Assembly: GCF_000764665.1 (NCBI RefSeq)
Contig: NZ_JRGM01000138.1
Location: 1 to 64,000 of the forward strand
DNA: 64,000 bases
Direction of reading: 5' to 3'
From: Aeromonas lacus
GTDB lineage: Bacteria; Pseudomonadota; Gammaproteobacteria; Enterobacterales; Aeromonadaceae
This document shows, piece after piece, positions 17,618 to 27,763 of the stretch. Position 1 is the stretch's first letter; every line of letters starts with the position of its first letter. The notes under the pieces are model-generated. The model was given only the letters and a program-made list of their open reading frames with translations, was not told the DNA's origin and searched no databases. The position numbers and the translations under genes were made by a program.

Positions 17618-18612
17618 TGAACTGCCGTCGTCTTGCCGTCACCCCGGGCGAACCGGCCGGGATTGGGCCTGATCTAGTGCTGCAGATTGCCCAGCAGGAT
17701 TGGCCGCACCAGTTGGTGGTGATCGCCGATCCGGTGCTGCTGCGCGAGCGGGCGGCCCTGTTGGGGCTGCCCATCAAGCTTGAGCCCTATGATGCCAGTC
17801 AACCTGCTCAACCGCAGCGAGCCGGCACCCTGACGGTATGCCCTGTCTCTCTCGGTACCTCTGTGGTACCGGGCGAGCTGAACGAAGGCAACGGCGCCTA
17901 TGTGCTGGCGACCCTGCAGCGCGCCTGCGATGGCAACATGAGCGGCGAATTTGCCGCCGTGGTGACCGGGCCGGTACACAAGGGGATCATCAATCAGGCC
18001 GGTGTCTCGTTTAGCGGTCATACCGAGTTCTTCGCCCAGCAGTCGGGCACCGCCGATGTGGTGATGATGCTGGCAACCGAGGGACTGCGGGTTGCGCTGG
18101 CGACCACCCATATCCCCCTTGCCTATGTGGCGATGGCTATCACGGAAGATCGCCTCGGCAAGGTGATCCGGATCCTTAACGAGGATCTCGCCACCAAGTT
18201 TGGCATCGCCAAACCCCGCATTTACGTCTGCGGCCTCAATCCCCATGCCGGGGAAGGCGGCCATCTGGGACGTGAAGAGATTGACGTGATCGAACCCGCT
18301 CTGGCCACGCTGCGCCAGGAGGGGATCGATCTGGTCGGCCCGTTGCCGGCCGACACCCTGTTCCAGGAGAAATACCTCAAGGATGCGGATGCGGTACTCG
18401 CCATGTACCACGACCAGGGACTGCCCGTGCTCAAATACAAGGGCTTTGGCAGTTCGGTCAATATCACTCTGGGGCTTCCCTTCATCCGCACTTCGGTGGA
18501 TCACGGCACCGCTCTGGATCTGGCAGGCAAGGGCCTGGCCGATTCGGGCAGCCTTGTCACCGCGATTAACCACGCCATCAAGATGGTAGAGAAAAAAAGA
18601 TATGAGCAGTAA
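17617..18612 (+). CDS. pdxA: 4-hydroxythreonine-4-phosphate dehydrogenase
   Basis: A 331-residue NAD-dependent, metal-dependent enzyme of pyridoxal phosphate synthesis. Family blocks include [37 protein letters not shown], and the metal-ligand histidines in [12 protein letters not shown] and [16 protein letters not shown]; substrate-binding [15 protein letters not shown] lies near the end. Length like E. coli PdxA (329). Translation is coupled to surA by a one-base overlap, and its 3' end overlaps rsmA by 11 bases. Confidence 0.97.
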   Translation: MNCRRLAVTPGEPAGIGPDLVLQIAQQDWPHQLVVIADPVLLRERAALLGLPIKLEPYDASQPAQPQRAGTLTVCPVSLGTSVVPGELNEGNGAYVLATLQRACDGNMSGEFAAVVTGPVHKGIINQAGVSFSGHTEFFAQQSGTADVVMMLATEGLRVALATTHIPLAYVAMAITEDRLGKVIRILNEDLATKFGIAKPRIYVCGLNPHAGEGGHLGREEIDVIEPALATLRQEGIDLVGPLPADTLFQEKYLKDADAVLAMYHDQGLPVLKYKGFGSSVNITLGLPFIRTSVDHGTALDLAGKGLADSGSLVTAINHAIKMVEKKRYEQ

Positions 18613-19414
18613 GGTGCACATGGGCCACACGGCCCGTAAGCGTTTCGGTCAGAACTTCTTGCACGATCGCTACGTGATCGACCAGATCGTGGCCGCCATC
18701 AATCCGCAACCGGGCCAAAACCTGGTGGAGATCGGCCCGGGCCTGGCCGCGCTGACCGAGCCGGTTGCCGCCCAGATGGACAAGATGACCGTGGTCGAGC
18801 TGGACCGGGATCTGGCGGCTCGCCTGCGCGAGCACCCGACCCTGAAGGACAAGCTCACCGTCATCGAAGCCGATGCCATGCGCTTCGACTTCAGCACCCT
18901 GATGGGTGAAGGCAAGGGGCCGCTGCGCATCTTCGGCAACCTGCCCTACAACATCTCCACCCCGCTCATCTTCCACCTGTGCGAGTTCGCCGATCGGGTC
19001 GAAGACATGCACTTCATGTTGCAAAAGGAAGTGGTTCTGCGTCTGGCCGCAGGCCCCGGCAGCAAAGCTTATGGCCGTCTGAGCGTGATGACCCAGTACT
19101 ACTGCCAGGTGATCCCGGTACTGGAAGTGGGCCCGGGCGCCTTCAAGCCGGCGCCGAAGGTGGACTCTGCCGTAGTTCGTCTGGTTCCGCACAAGAACCC
19201 GACCATAGTCGCCAAGGATATCCGTTGCCTGAATCGCGTCTGCACCGAGGGCTTCGGCCAGCGTCGCAAGACCATTCGCAACAGCTTCTCCAACTTCATC
19301 ACCGACGCCCAGCTGACCGAGCTTGGTATCGATGGCAATCTGCGCCCGGAGAACCTATCCCTCGAGCAGTTTGTCATGATCGCCAACTGGCTGGCGGATC
19401 AGCCAAAGGCCTGA
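18602..19414 (+). CDS. rsmA: 16S rRNA dimethyladenosine transferase
   Basis: A 270-residue SAM-dependent methyltransferase that dimethylates two adjacent adenosines near the 3' end of 16S rRNA; loss gives kasugamycin resistance. Motifs: [24 protein letters not shown] (SAM site), [11 protein letters not shown], and the catalytic [12 protein letters not shown]. Length as in E. coli RsmA/KsgA (273). Translation begins inside the pdxA end, as in E. coli. Confidence 0.97.
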   Translation: MSSKVHMGHTARKRFGQNFLHDRYVIDQIVAAINPQPGQNLVEIGPGLAALTEPVAAQMDKMTVVELDRDLAARLREHPTLKDKLTVIEADAMRFDFSTLMGEGKGPLRIFGNLPYNISTPLIFHLCEFADRVEDMHFMLQKEVVLRLAAGPGSKAYGRLSVMTQYYCQVIPVLEVGPGAFKPAPKVDSAVVRLVPHKNPTIVAKDIRCLNRVCTEGFGQRRKTIRNSFSNFITDAQLTELGIDGNLRPENLSLEQFVMIANWLADQPKA

Positions 19415-19418
19415 TCCG

Positions 19419-19781
19419 GTGGCACTCCCGCACATCGTTGTCCGCCCATACCCCTCGTATGTGGCGGATAGCAAAGACCCCTACCAGTTTCACTATCTGA
19501 TCGAGATTGAGAATCTGGGGCCCGGCCCTGCGCAACTGTTGCACCGGCGCTGGCTCATCACCGATGCCAATGGCAAGATGCAGGAAGTCTCGGGCCCCGG
19601 CGTAGTCGGGGAGCAACCCCTTATTGCCGAGGGGGAGACCTACCGCTACCAGAGCGGCGTGCCGCTGGCGACACCGCTCGGAGTGATGGAGGGGAGTTAC
19701 ACCCTGCAAGATGGCTCTGGCCAGCAGTTTGAGGCGCCCATCGCCCCCTTCACGCTGGCCATCCCCAACATTATCAACTGA
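19419..19781 (+). CDS. apaG: ApaG protein
   Basis: A 120-residue Fn3-like beta-sandwich protein with the family blocks HYLIEIENLGPGPAQLLHRRWLITDANGK and VVGEQPLIAEGETYRYQSGVPLATPLGVMEGSY; slightly shorter than E. coli ApaG (125). Its role is unclear; it has been linked to Co/Mg resistance and pyrophosphate compounds. Start is GTG at 19419, four bases after the rsmA stop, with AAAGG upstream. apaH follows after six bases. Confidence 0.95.
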   Translation: MALPHIVVRPYPSYVADSKDPYQFHYLIEIENLGPGPAQLLHRRWLITDANGKMQEVSGPGVVGEQPLIAEGETYRYQSGVPLATPLGVMEGSYTLQDGSGQQFEAPIAPFTLAIPNIIN

Positions 19782-19787
19782 GGTTTC

Positions 19788-20609
19788 ATGGCGAACTGTT
19801 TTGTCGGTGACATCCAGGGCTGTTACGACGACTTGCGCCGTCTGCTGGATCTTGCCAAGTTCGATCCCGAAAATGACGTGCTCTGGCTCTGCGGCGATCT
19901 GGTCGCCCGCGGCCCGGACTCGCTCAACACATTGCGCTTCGTCAAGGATCTGGGCAACCGAGCCGTCGCCGTGCTCGGCAACCACGACCTGCACCTGCTG
20001 GCGGTGGCCAATGGCGTCGCACCGCTCAAGAAGAAAGACAAGCTGCAGAGCCTGATGGATGCGCCGGATCGGGACGAACTGCTGGAGTGGCTGCGCCACC
20101 GCCCGCTGCTGGCCGAACACCCCGACCTGCCCATCATGATGGTGCATGCCGGTATCTCCCCGGCGTGGGATGCCCGCACCGCCCGCAACTGCGCCCGCGA
20201 GGTGGAGAGCCTGCTGCGCGGCGATCAGTACCTGTGGCTGCTGCACAACATGTATGGCGATCAGCCGGATGGCTGGAAAGATGATCTGGTCGGGATCGAC
20301 CGCTACCGCTATATCATCAACACCTTCACCCGCATGCGCTTCTGCTACTTCGATGGCCGGCTCGACTTCAAATGCAAGAAGGGCCCCAAGGAGTCGACCC
20401 CTGGGCTGCGCCCCTGGTTCGAGCAGCGCGAGCATCACGTGGATGACCCCATTCTGGTGTTCGGCCACTGGGCGGCCCTGATGGGCAACACCGGCAAGAG
20501 CGACATCAAGGCGCTCGATACCGGCTGTGTCTGGGGCAACAGCCTCACCCTGTGGCGCTATGAGGATGATGCCCTCTTTGCAACCCCCTGCCCCACTCAC
20601 GCCAGCTAG
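19788..20609 (+). CDS. apaH: Symmetrical bis(5'-nucleosyl)-tetraphosphatase
   Basis: A 273-residue metallophosphatase that splits Ap4A to two ADP and removes NpnN RNA caps. Metal-binding motifs: FVGDIQGCYDDL, LCGDLVARGPDSL, VLGNHDLHLL, and VHAGISPAW; GHWAALMG lies near the end. Similar in length to E. coli ApaH (280). Last gene of the operon, followed by a terminator. Confidence 0.97.
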   Translation: MANCFVGDIQGCYDDLRRLLDLAKFDPENDVLWLCGDLVARGPDSLNTLRFVKDLGNRAVAVLGNHDLHLLAVANGVAPLKKKDKLQSLMDAPDRDELLEWLRHRPLLAEHPDLPIMMVHAGISPAWDARTARNCAREVESLLRGDQYLWLLHNMYGDQPDGWKDDLVGIDRYRYIINTFTRMRFCYFDGRLDFKCKKGPKESTPGLRPWFEQREHHVDDPILVFGHWAALMGNTGKSDIKALDTGCVWGNSLTLWRYEDDALFATPCPTHAS

Positions 20610-20640
20610 GACAGTGCTTGCGAAGACCCGTACCAATAAG

Positions 20641-20673
20641 AGAGCCCGGCAACTTGCCGGGCTCTCTTTTTTC
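20641..20673. terminator. Terminator after apaH, shared by convergent gene
   Basis: AGAGCCCGGCAA (20641-20652) / TTGCCGGGCTCT (20654-20665) stem with a T-run after it. Confidence 0.9.
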
Positions 20674-20686
20674 AAAACAGCTCTGG

Positions 20687-21187
20687 TTACAACTTGCGCC
20701 CCAACCGTTTCTCGATCTGGCGTCGCTCCCACTCCGGGCCAAACAGTTTGAAAGGCTCGAATATCCGAATGGCATGGGACGCCAACCCCAATCCCCACCC
20801 CAGAGCCGGCCACCAGGCCCAGATATAACCCGGGTTGCTCAGGTAGTTGATGACAAACAACCCGCCGATCACCAGCAAATAGCTGGCGACATGGTGATAG
20901 AAGCCCTTGAGCCCCTCCACATACTTCATGGCGGCCCGCTCTTCGGCCGATACCTGCAATGCATCCTGTTCCATCGTGTCACTCCCTCTCATCTCATGCT
21001 CCTGTTGCCTTGTGCCGTCCAGTTGCGCCACATCGAGCTCAAAGACGGCGGCCAGGGCCTTGAGGGATTCCAGTCCGGGTTGCTGACCCTGCTCGATCCG
21101 CTGGATGGTGCGAACGCTCAGGCCGGTAAAGGCGGCCAACTGCTCCTGTGACCAGCCCCGCTGCAATCTCAACTTCCTGACGATCAT
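20687..21187 (-). CDS. XRE-type HTH regulator fused to a 2TM domain
   Basis: A 166-residue protein. Residues 1-57 form a helix-turn-helix of the Xre/Cro type (LRLQRGWSQEQLAAFTGLSVRTIQRIEQG). A short linker follows, then a 2TM domain (about 88-155) with two hydrophobic segments, HHVASYLLVIGGLFVINYL and GYIWAWWPALGWGLGLASHA, and the basic end RRQIEKRLGRKL. The predicted protein is a membrane-tethered regulator. ATG at 21187 has AGGAG six bases upstream, excluding a longer frame. Targets unknown; no neighbour suggests one. Confidence 0.85.
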   Translation of the reverse strand: MIVRKLRLQRGWSQEQLAAFTGLSVRTIQRIEQGQQPGLESLKALAAVFELDVAQLDGTRQQEHEMRGSDTMEQDALQVSAEERAAMKYVEGLKGFYHHVASYLLVIGGLFVINYLSNPGYIWAWWPALGWGLGLASHAIRIFEPFKLFGPEWERRQIEKRLGRKL

Positions 21188-21414
21188 CTCGAACTCCTTG
21201 TGGTTGCTTGACGGAGCCAGCATAGGGGCCGGAGGGTGGCAAGCGACACGACAGCAGCCTGACACCAACCTGACTTTCCTTTTAATTCAGTTCATTAGAT
21301 AAAGGATCGGTATCTGAGAGCCAGTTCCCCGACAGCCCCTTTGCGAGAACCTGACTGCAGGGCGACACCAGACTCTCTCTGCAAGATAGCGCCTTTGTAT
21401 ATGGAGAGGCGAGC

Positions 21415-22404
21415 TTATAGATCCCGCATCAACCCGGCTGCGATCTCGAAAGAGCGCAAGCGAGCCTGATGATCGACGATGGGGCCGTTGAACATCAGCT
21501 CATCAGCCCGGGTTTCCGCCAGCAACGCCTTGAGACCATGACGGATCTGCTCCGGATCGCCAACCAGAGAGCGGGCAAGGGTCTGCTCCATCGCCATCAG
21601 CTCGCGTGGCGACCATTGCTCGCCCAACTCAGCAACCGGTGCTGGCAGCTTGCCCGCATCACCACGATGGAGACGCAGGAACTGCTGCTGCAATGTAGTG
21701 AACTGGAAGCGCGCCTCCCGCTCGCTGTCGGCGGCGATCATGTTGATGCAGACCACCGCATGGGGCTTGGGCCAGCGAGCAGAAGGGCGATACTGGCTGC
21801 GATAGATCTCAAGCGCTTGCAGCAACATGGCTGGCGCAAAATGGGAAGCAAAGCCAAACGGCAAGCCCATCGCCGCAGCCAGTTGGGCACTGTAGAGGCT
21901 GGAGCCCAGCAGCCAGACTGGCAGATGCAGTCCCTGCCCGGGTAATGCCTGCACCGCGCCAATCTCGTCGCCAAAATAGCTCATCAGCTCGCGGACATCG
22001 GCCGGGAAGTCATCCACCTCACCGCTGCGTTGGCGTCTGAGTGCCCGCATGGTGCGCTGATCGGTACCGGGGGCGCGACCAAGGCCTAGATCTATGCGGT
22101 CGGGATAGAGAGAAGCCAGGGTGCCAAACTGTTCGGCAATGACCAGTGGCGAGTGGTTCGGCAGCATGATGCCACCCGCCCCGATCCGCAGGGTGCTGGT
22201 TGCCCCGGCAAGATGGCCGATCAGCACCGATGTCGCTGCACTGGCAATACCCGGCATGTTGTGGTGTTCAGCCAGCCAGTAGCGGTGGTAACCCCAACGC
22301 TCGGCATGTTGCGCCAGATCGCGAGACTGACGGAACGATTCGGCAGGATGAGAACCCTCGGCAACCGGCACCAGATCGAGAAGGGAATAGGGGATGGCAG
22401 ACAT
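21415..22404 (-). CDS. Luciferase-like monooxygenase family (LLM class) flavin-dependent oxidoreductase
   Basis: A 329-residue TIM-barrel protein of the bacterial luciferase-like superfamily, close to the YhbW-like group: [79 protein letters not shown] and [13 protein letters not shown]. It probably uses FMN; the substrate is unknown. The ATG at 22404 starts the conserved region. Single gene, with an apparent terminator of the upstream yjiH-like gene before it. Confidence 0.88.
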   Translation of the reverse strand: MSAIPYSLLDLVPVAEGSHPAESFRQSRDLAQHAERWGYHRYWLAEHHNMPGIASAATSVLIGHLAGATSTLRIGAGGIMLPNHSPLVIAEQFGTLASLYPDRIDLGLGRAPGTDQRTMRALRRQRSGEVDDFPADVRELMSYFGDEIGAVQALPGQGLHLPVWLLGSSLYSAQLAAAMGLPFGFASHFAPAMLLQALEIYRSQYRPSARWPKPHAVVCINMIAADSEREARFQFTTLQQQFLRLHRGDAGKLPAPVAELGEQWSPRELMAMEQTLARSLVGDPEQIRHGLKALLAETRADELMFNGPIVDHQARLRSFEIAAGLMRDL

Positions 22405-22503
22405 AAATACACTCCGTTGCATCACAATTTGCTAACAGAGGGGCACTCTACCATGAGATGTTCGAACGGAACACTTTCTGCCGTGGCAAACGTCAGATAG
22501 CAA

Positions 22504-22529
22504 AAGGCCACCCCATAGGGAGTGGCCTT
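22504..22529 (-). terminator. Terminator after the YjiH-type gene
   Basis: AAGGCCAC / GTGGCCTT stem; on the minus strand a short T-run follows. Confidence 0.65.
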
Positions 22530-22548
22530 AAGGCTATGGCGGTCTCTA

Positions 22549-23919
22549 TCAGAACAGCAGATGGGCCATACCGGCAATCACCGGCAGCGTCACCAGGGTG
22601 CGCATCAGGAAGATAATAAAGAGCTCCCACAACTTGACCGGGATCTTGCTGCCCAGCAGCAGCGCGCCCACTTCAGACATATAGATAAGCTGGGTCACCG
22701 ACATGGCCGCGATGACGAAGCGGGTCATCTCGCTCTCGATGCTGGACGCCAGCACCGCCGGGATAAACATGTCGGCAAACCCGACCATGATGGTCTTGGC
22801 GGCCGCTTCGGCCTCCGGCAGTTGCAGCAGTTCCAGCAAGGGAACGAATGGTGCACCCAGCCAGTTGAAGACGGGGGTATGCTCGGCCAGCATCAGGGCA
22901 CAAGTACCGATCGCCATCACCACTGGCAGCACACCAAACACCATGTCCAGCGCGTTCTTCACCCCTTCCCGCACCACAGCGCCGAGATCGGTCATCTTCT
23001 CCACCTTGGTCAACGCACGCTCGAGACCATAGCTCAGCACGCTGTGTTGATGCGGTACCGACTCCTGCTTGCGGCACAAGGGAGTGCCATCGATATAGAG
23101 ATCCCTCTTCCAGCAGAGCGGTGGCAGGCGTGGCACCACGATGGCCGCAACCACACCGGCCAGGCAGACGGTCAGATAGAAAGGAACAAACATGTGCTCC
23201 AGCTTCACCTGCGAGATCACCACCAGACAGAAGGTGATGGAGACGGCGGAGAAGGTGGTGCCAATGACGGCTGCTTCCCGCTGGGTATAAAACTTCCCTT
23301 CGTACTGCTTGCTGGTGAGCAGAATGCCGACGCTGCCATCCCCCAGCCAGGAGGCAAAGCAGTCCACTGCGGAGCGACCCGGCAACCGGAAGACCGGACG
23401 CATAATGCGGGTCATCATGGTGCCGACGAACTCCAGCAGCCCGAAGTCGAGCAGCAGTGGCAACAGCAGGCCTGCGAAGATAAAGACCGAGAAGAGCACT
23501 GGTAGCAGATCGTTAAGCACCAGCCCGCCGGTTGCGCCGGAGTGCAACACTTCAGGCCCGGTCTGGAAGAAGGTCAGCAGTACGAAGATCCCGCCCAGTA
23601 CCCGCACACAGGCCCAGAAGGGGGAGACGTTGAAGAGGCTGTTGAGGAAAGGACGACGCACCAGGATCGCCGGTTTGAACAACCAGGCGATGACGGTCAT
23701 CAGCATGGTAGTGGTGATCACCGCGCTGACCATGGCAACCAGATAGTCGGCAAACACCCGCTGAACCAGCTTGGCCAGCACGGCTACCGGAATGGTGACA
23801 TTCCCGTCATAGAGTACCGGAGTCATGAACAACAGGATCCCGATCAGCGAGGGGATCAAGAACATCAACAGATTGCGGCGGGTATTGACCGCAGGCGCTT
23901 CCAGACTCTTTTCCAACAT
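22549..23919 (-). CDS. YjiH-type nucleoside-recognition (Gate domain) membrane protein
   Basis: A 456-residue inner-membrane protein with about ten hydrophobic segments. Blocks recalled from the YjiH family: FLIPSLIGILLFMTPV near the start, RLPGRSAVDCFASWLGDGSVGILLTSKQY and the C-terminal LPEAEAAAKTIMVGFADMFIPAVL, the latter typical of Gate domains. Function is not established; family members are thought to be transporters. Monocistronic. Start ATG at 23919, about 300 bases from obgE. Confidence 0.85.
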   Translation of the reverse strand: MLEKSLEAPAVNTRRNLLMFLIPSLIGILLFMTPVLYDGNVTIPVAVLAKLVQRVFADYLVAMVSAVITTTMLMTVIAWLFKPAILVRRPFLNSLFNVSPFWACVRVLGGIFVLLTFFQTGPEVLHSGATGGLVLNDLLPVLFSVFIFAGLLLPLLLDFGLLEFVGTMMTRIMRPVFRLPGRSAVDCFASWLGDGSVGILLTSKQYEGKFYTQREAAVIGTTFSAVSITFCLVVISQVKLEHMFVPFYLTVCLAGVVAAIVVPRLPPLCWKRDLYIDGTPLCRKQESVPHQHSVLSYGLERALTKVEKMTDLGAVVREGVKNALDMVFGVLPVVMAIGTCALMLAEHTPVFNWLGAPFVPLLELLQLPEAEAAAKTIMVGFADMFIPAVLASSIESEMTRFVIAAMSVTQLIYMSEVGALLLGSKIPVKLWELFIIFLMRTLVTLPVIAGMAHLLF

Positions 23920-24167
23920 AATCTACTGCCCTGACATAGCTAAAACTTATGCCGGATAATGCGCATATTCATGCACACCCAGCCAAACGGGGCGCAAGAA
24001 TATCCCAATGGAATGGATTAAAAAAGCATTTTCAGATTAATTAACGAATAAATACCCAAATAAAACCGGCGCGAACGGGTAAACAGGCAGTTAGCGGAAT
24101 ATTAATTCACTAAACACGCTGTCCCCCCCAAGCTAATCAGATACAGAAACCAGACACCGTCAGCCAT
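23920..24167. other. Intergenic region upstream of the YjiH-type gene
   Basis: An AT-rich stretch between divergent control of the YjiH-type gene and the obgE terminator. I see no ORF with a ribosome binding site and no clear operator. The rightmost part carries the obgE terminator listed separately. Confidence 0.5.
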
Positions 24168-24170
24168 AAA

Positions 24171-24200
24171 AAAACCGGAGCCTCTACAGGCTCCGGTTTT
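24171..24200 (-). terminator. Terminator after obgE
   Basis: AAAACCGGAGCC / GGCTCCGGTTTT twelve-base stem, A/T-flanked on both sides. Confidence 0.9.
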
Positions 24201-24218
24201 TGGCAAAGAACAACGAAA

Positions 24219-25430
<1,212 letters not shown>

Positions 25431-25567
25431 TCACCTTAATTCGAAAAACCGATACGCAATTATAGTGGTACAGACCCCTGCGGGCGATACGCATCTTGCC
25501 TCACCGAGCCATCTCTGCGCCCGGGTCATCTGCGTTCCGTTTTTTCGTCATCATTTCGGAAAAACAA

Positions 25568-25591
25568 AAGCCCCGCCTGTTGGCGGGGCTT
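25568..25591 (-). terminator. Terminator after rpmA
   Basis: AAGCCCCGCC / GGCGGGGCTT ten-base stem with T-run on the minus strand. Confidence 0.9.
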
Positions 25592-25611
25592 CGGATCCTT
25601 GCGGTCCGTAA

Positions 25612-25869
25612 TTACTCAGCAACGATGCTAACGTACTTACGATTCAGCGGACCTTTAACTTCGAACTGCACCTTGCCGTTCGCGGTAGCGAACAGGGTGT
25701 GGTCCTTGCCCAGACCAACGTTCTCACCAGCGTGGAACTTGGTGCCGCGCTGACGAACGATGATGCTGCCAGCCAGAACTGTTTCGCCGCCGAAGCGCTT
25801 CACGCCCAGGCGTTTGGCTTCAGAATCGCGACCGTTGCGGGATGAACCGCCAGCTTTTTTGTGTGCCAT
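25612..25869 (-). CDS. rpmA: Large ribosomal subunit protein bL27
   Basis: An 85-residue ribosomal protein reaching the peptidyl-transferase centre with its N-terminus. [28 protein letters not shown] and [26 protein letters not shown] are diagnostic. Same length as E. coli L27. It starts 17 bases after rplU in the usual two-gene unit. Confidence 0.98.
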   Translation of the reverse strand: MAHKKAGGSSRNGRDSEAKRLGVKRFGGETVLAGSIIVRQRGTKFHAGENVGLGKDHTLFATANGKVQFEVKGPLNRKYVSIVAE

Positions 25870-25886
25870 CTATCGGACTCCTCTAA

Positions 25887-26198
25887 TTAAGCGCTGATGC
25901 CAGTGATTTTGACTTCAGTGAACCACTGACGGTGGCCCGCTTGCTTACGGTGGTGCTTACGACGACGGAACTTGACGATAGTCACTTTCTCGCCACGGCC
26001 GTGAGCCACAACTTCAGCTACAACCTTGCCACCTTCAACGAAAGGAGCACCTACTTTAAAAGTGTCGCCTGCAGCAACCATCAGAACTTCGTTGAAGTCG
26101 ATGGTAGCGCCAGTCTCAACGTTCAGCTTTTCCAGACGAACGATTTGACCTTCGGCCACACGGTGTTGTTTTCCGCCGCTTTGGAATACCGCGTACAT
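25887..26198 (-). CDS. rplU: Large ribosomal subunit protein bL21
   Basis: A 103-residue 23S-binding protein, same length as E. coli L21: [14 protein letters not shown] at the start and [22 protein letters not shown] near the end. The ATG at 26198 is chosen for this canonical start, although the frame is open for 16 more codons. A strong promoter is visible at 26271-26299. It diverges from ispB as in E. coli. Confidence 0.98.
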   Translation of the reverse strand: MYAVFQSGGKQHRVAEGQIVRLEKLNVETGATIDFNEVLMVAAGDTFKVGAPFVEGGKVVAEVVAHGRGEKVTIVKFRRRKHHRKQAGHRQWFTEVKITGISA

Positions 26199-26270
26199 TT
26201 GATTAACTCCGTAAAGGCATGTCTTTTGCTCAAGGCAGACATGCACAAAAACCTATAACAATGGGCGGGC

Positions 26271-26299
26271 ATTCTACGCAAATCGATCTGCTCAGGCAA
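26271..26299 (-). promoter_or_regulatory. Promoter of rplU-rpmA
   Basis: On the minus strand TTGCCT (26294-26299), 17-base spacer, TAGAAT (26271-26276), leaving a leader of about 65 bases before rplU. Confidence 0.7.
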
Positions 26300-26440
26300 G
26301 GCCATTTTCGCAAAAAGTTTATTTTGTGCGCATATCTGCCGCCGTGGATAAACGCTTAACTGTAACCCATTGTGAAATCGTGTAGAATCCCCAGCATTAC
26401 TAAAAATCGCAGTTATTGCTGCTGTCACGTTACGAGACTT

Positions 26441-27412
26441 ATGGACCAACAGACTATCCGTGCGCTCTGTGCCGCCGACATGACGGCGGTCAATGAACTG
26501 ATCCTGGCCCGACTCCAGTCCGACGTTAGTCTGATCAATCAGCTGGGTTTCTATATTGTCAGTGCTGGCGGCAAGCGGATGCGCCCCATGCTGACTGTGA
26601 TGGCCGCTCGCGCCTTGGGCTACGAAGGTGAGGATCACCTGAAACTGGCCGCCATTATCGAATTTATCCACACCTCCACCCTGCTGCATGATGACGTGGT
26701 CGATGAATCCGACCTGCGCCGCGGCCGCGAAACAGCCAACGCCCTGTTCGGCAATGCCGCAAGCGTTCTGGTGGGTGACTACCTTTACAGCCGCTCCTTC
26801 CAGATGATGGCCGAGCTCTCCAACCTGCGGGTGATGGAGATCCTCTCCGATGCCACCAACACCATAGCCGAAGGGGAAGTGCTGCAGTTGATGAACTGCA
26901 ACGACCCGGATACCACCGAACAGAGCTACATGACGGTCATCTACTGCAAGACCGCCAAGCTGTTTGAAGCCGCAACCCGCCTCGCCGCCGTGCTGACCCA
27001 TCAGCCCGAGCCCGTCGAGCAGGCGATGACCGACTACGGCAAGTATCTGGGGACCGCGTTCCAGATCATCGACGACGTGATGGACTACTGTTCCCAAAGC
27101 GAAGAGATGGGCAAGAACGTCGGCGACGATCTGGCCGAAGGCAAACCGACCCTGCCGCTGCTGCGTGCCATGGAAGTGGGCTCGCCCGAGGAACGTCAGC
27201 TGGTGCGCGATGCCATCGAGCACCGCAACGGCATGGAACACCTCGACCAGATCCTGGCCATTCTCGATCGTACCGGCGCGCTGGAGTACTCCCGCATGCG
27301 TGCTCGGGAAGAGGCTGACAAGGCGATTGCCGCCCTCGCCATTCTGCCGGACTCCCAGCACAAGCAGGCACTGGAAACACTGGCCCACATGGCCGTGCAG
27401 CGCAGCGCCTGA
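26441..27412 (+). CDS. ispB: Octaprenyl diphosphate synthase
   Basis: A 323-residue trans-prenyltransferase that builds the C40 side chain of ubiquinone and menaquinone from IPP and FPP. Both Asp-rich motifs are present: LLHDDVVDESDLRRG (about residue 84) and FQIIDDVMDYC (about 210), with GGKRMRP near the N-terminus. Same length as E. coli IspB. The ATG at 26441 starts at the conserved MDQQTIRAL. A TAGAAT at 26383-26388 may be the -10. Confidence 0.96.
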   Translation: MDQQTIRALCAADMTAVNELILARLQSDVSLINQLGFYIVSAGGKRMRPMLTVMAARALGYEGEDHLKLAAIIEFIHTSTLLHDDVVDESDLRRGRETANALFGNAASVLVGDYLYSRSFQMMAELSNLRVMEILSDATNTIAEGEVLQLMNCNDPDTTEQSYMTVIYCKTAKLFEAATRLAAVLTHQPEPVEQAMTDYGKYLGTAFQIIDDVMDYCSQSEEMGKNVGDDLAEGKPTLPLLRAMEVGSPEERQLVRDAIEHRNGMEHLDQILAILDRTGALEYSRMRAREEADKAIAALAILPDSQHKQALETLAHMAVQRSA

Positions 27413-27426
27413 TCCCGTCACTGCTT

Positions 27427-27468
27427 CCATAAACAACAAGAGGCCCATGGGCCTCTTGTTGTTTATGG
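27427..27468. terminator. Perfect 20-bp palindromic terminator between ispB and yjeT
   Basis: Arms 27427-27446 and 27449-27468 are exact complements with only AT between them. Both sides end in short T/A runs, so it can act for the two convergent units. Confidence 0.85.
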
Positions 27469-27474
27469 CGTTTG

Positions 27475-27666
27475 CTACCAGCGGCTCACCATCCAGAGGA
27501 TCACTACGCCCGCCACCACCAGCGAACCGCCGATACGGCGCAACTGTTCTGGTGGCAGATCGCTCAGCAGCCGCAACATCTGCTGCCACCCTTTTGGCAT
27601 CAGCAATGGCCCGAGTCCTTCAAACAGCAGCAACAGGCCAATCCCTGTCAGTATGGATGTCATCAT
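27475..27666 (-). CDS. yjeT: YjeT-like DUF2065 small membrane protein
   Basis: A 63-residue protein with two hydrophobic stretches: LTGIGLLLLFEGLGPLL near the N-terminus and SLVVAGVVILWMV at the C-terminus. LEGLGP-type and LRRIGGSLVVAGVV blocks match E. coli YjeT, which also lies downstream of hflC. Function unknown. Two adjacent ATGs (27666, 27663); GAGAAGG upstream suits either. Two hairpins separate it from hflC, so it may need its own promoter or read-through. Confidence 0.88.
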   Translation of the reverse strand: MMTSILTGIGLLLLFEGLGPLLMPKGWQQMLRLLSDLPPEQLRRIGGSLVVAGVVILWMVSRW

Positions 27667-27686
27667 TCTGCCCTTCTCCCGTCAAA

Positions 27687-27706
27687 AACCACCTCATCCG
27701 GTGGTT
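27687..27706 (-). terminator. Second terminator-like hairpin between hflC and yjeT
   Basis: AACCACC / GGTGGTT stem (27687-27693, 27700-27706), followed on the minus strand by a T-run. Confidence 0.55.
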
Positions 27707-27720
27707 CGGCAGACAAATAA

Positions 27721-27744
27721 AAGGGCCTGACAATGCAGGCCCTT
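27721..27744 (-). terminator. Terminator after hflC
   Basis: AAGGGCCTG / CAGGCCCTT nine-base stem (27721-27729, 27736-27744), followed on the minus strand by TTTTATTT. Confidence 0.8.
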
Positions 27745-27763
27745 GGCAAGACAACTCCGGCGA

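Noticed and set aside
27427-27468. A perfect 42-base palindrome considered as a mobile-element end or recombination site
   Set aside because: Position between convergent genes and T-runs fit a terminator; no partner repeat or transposase was found.
26123-27589. A 488-codon minus-strand frame opposite ispB
   Set aside because: Runs across the rplU start, the ispB coding strand and the palindromic terminator; no recognisable protein.
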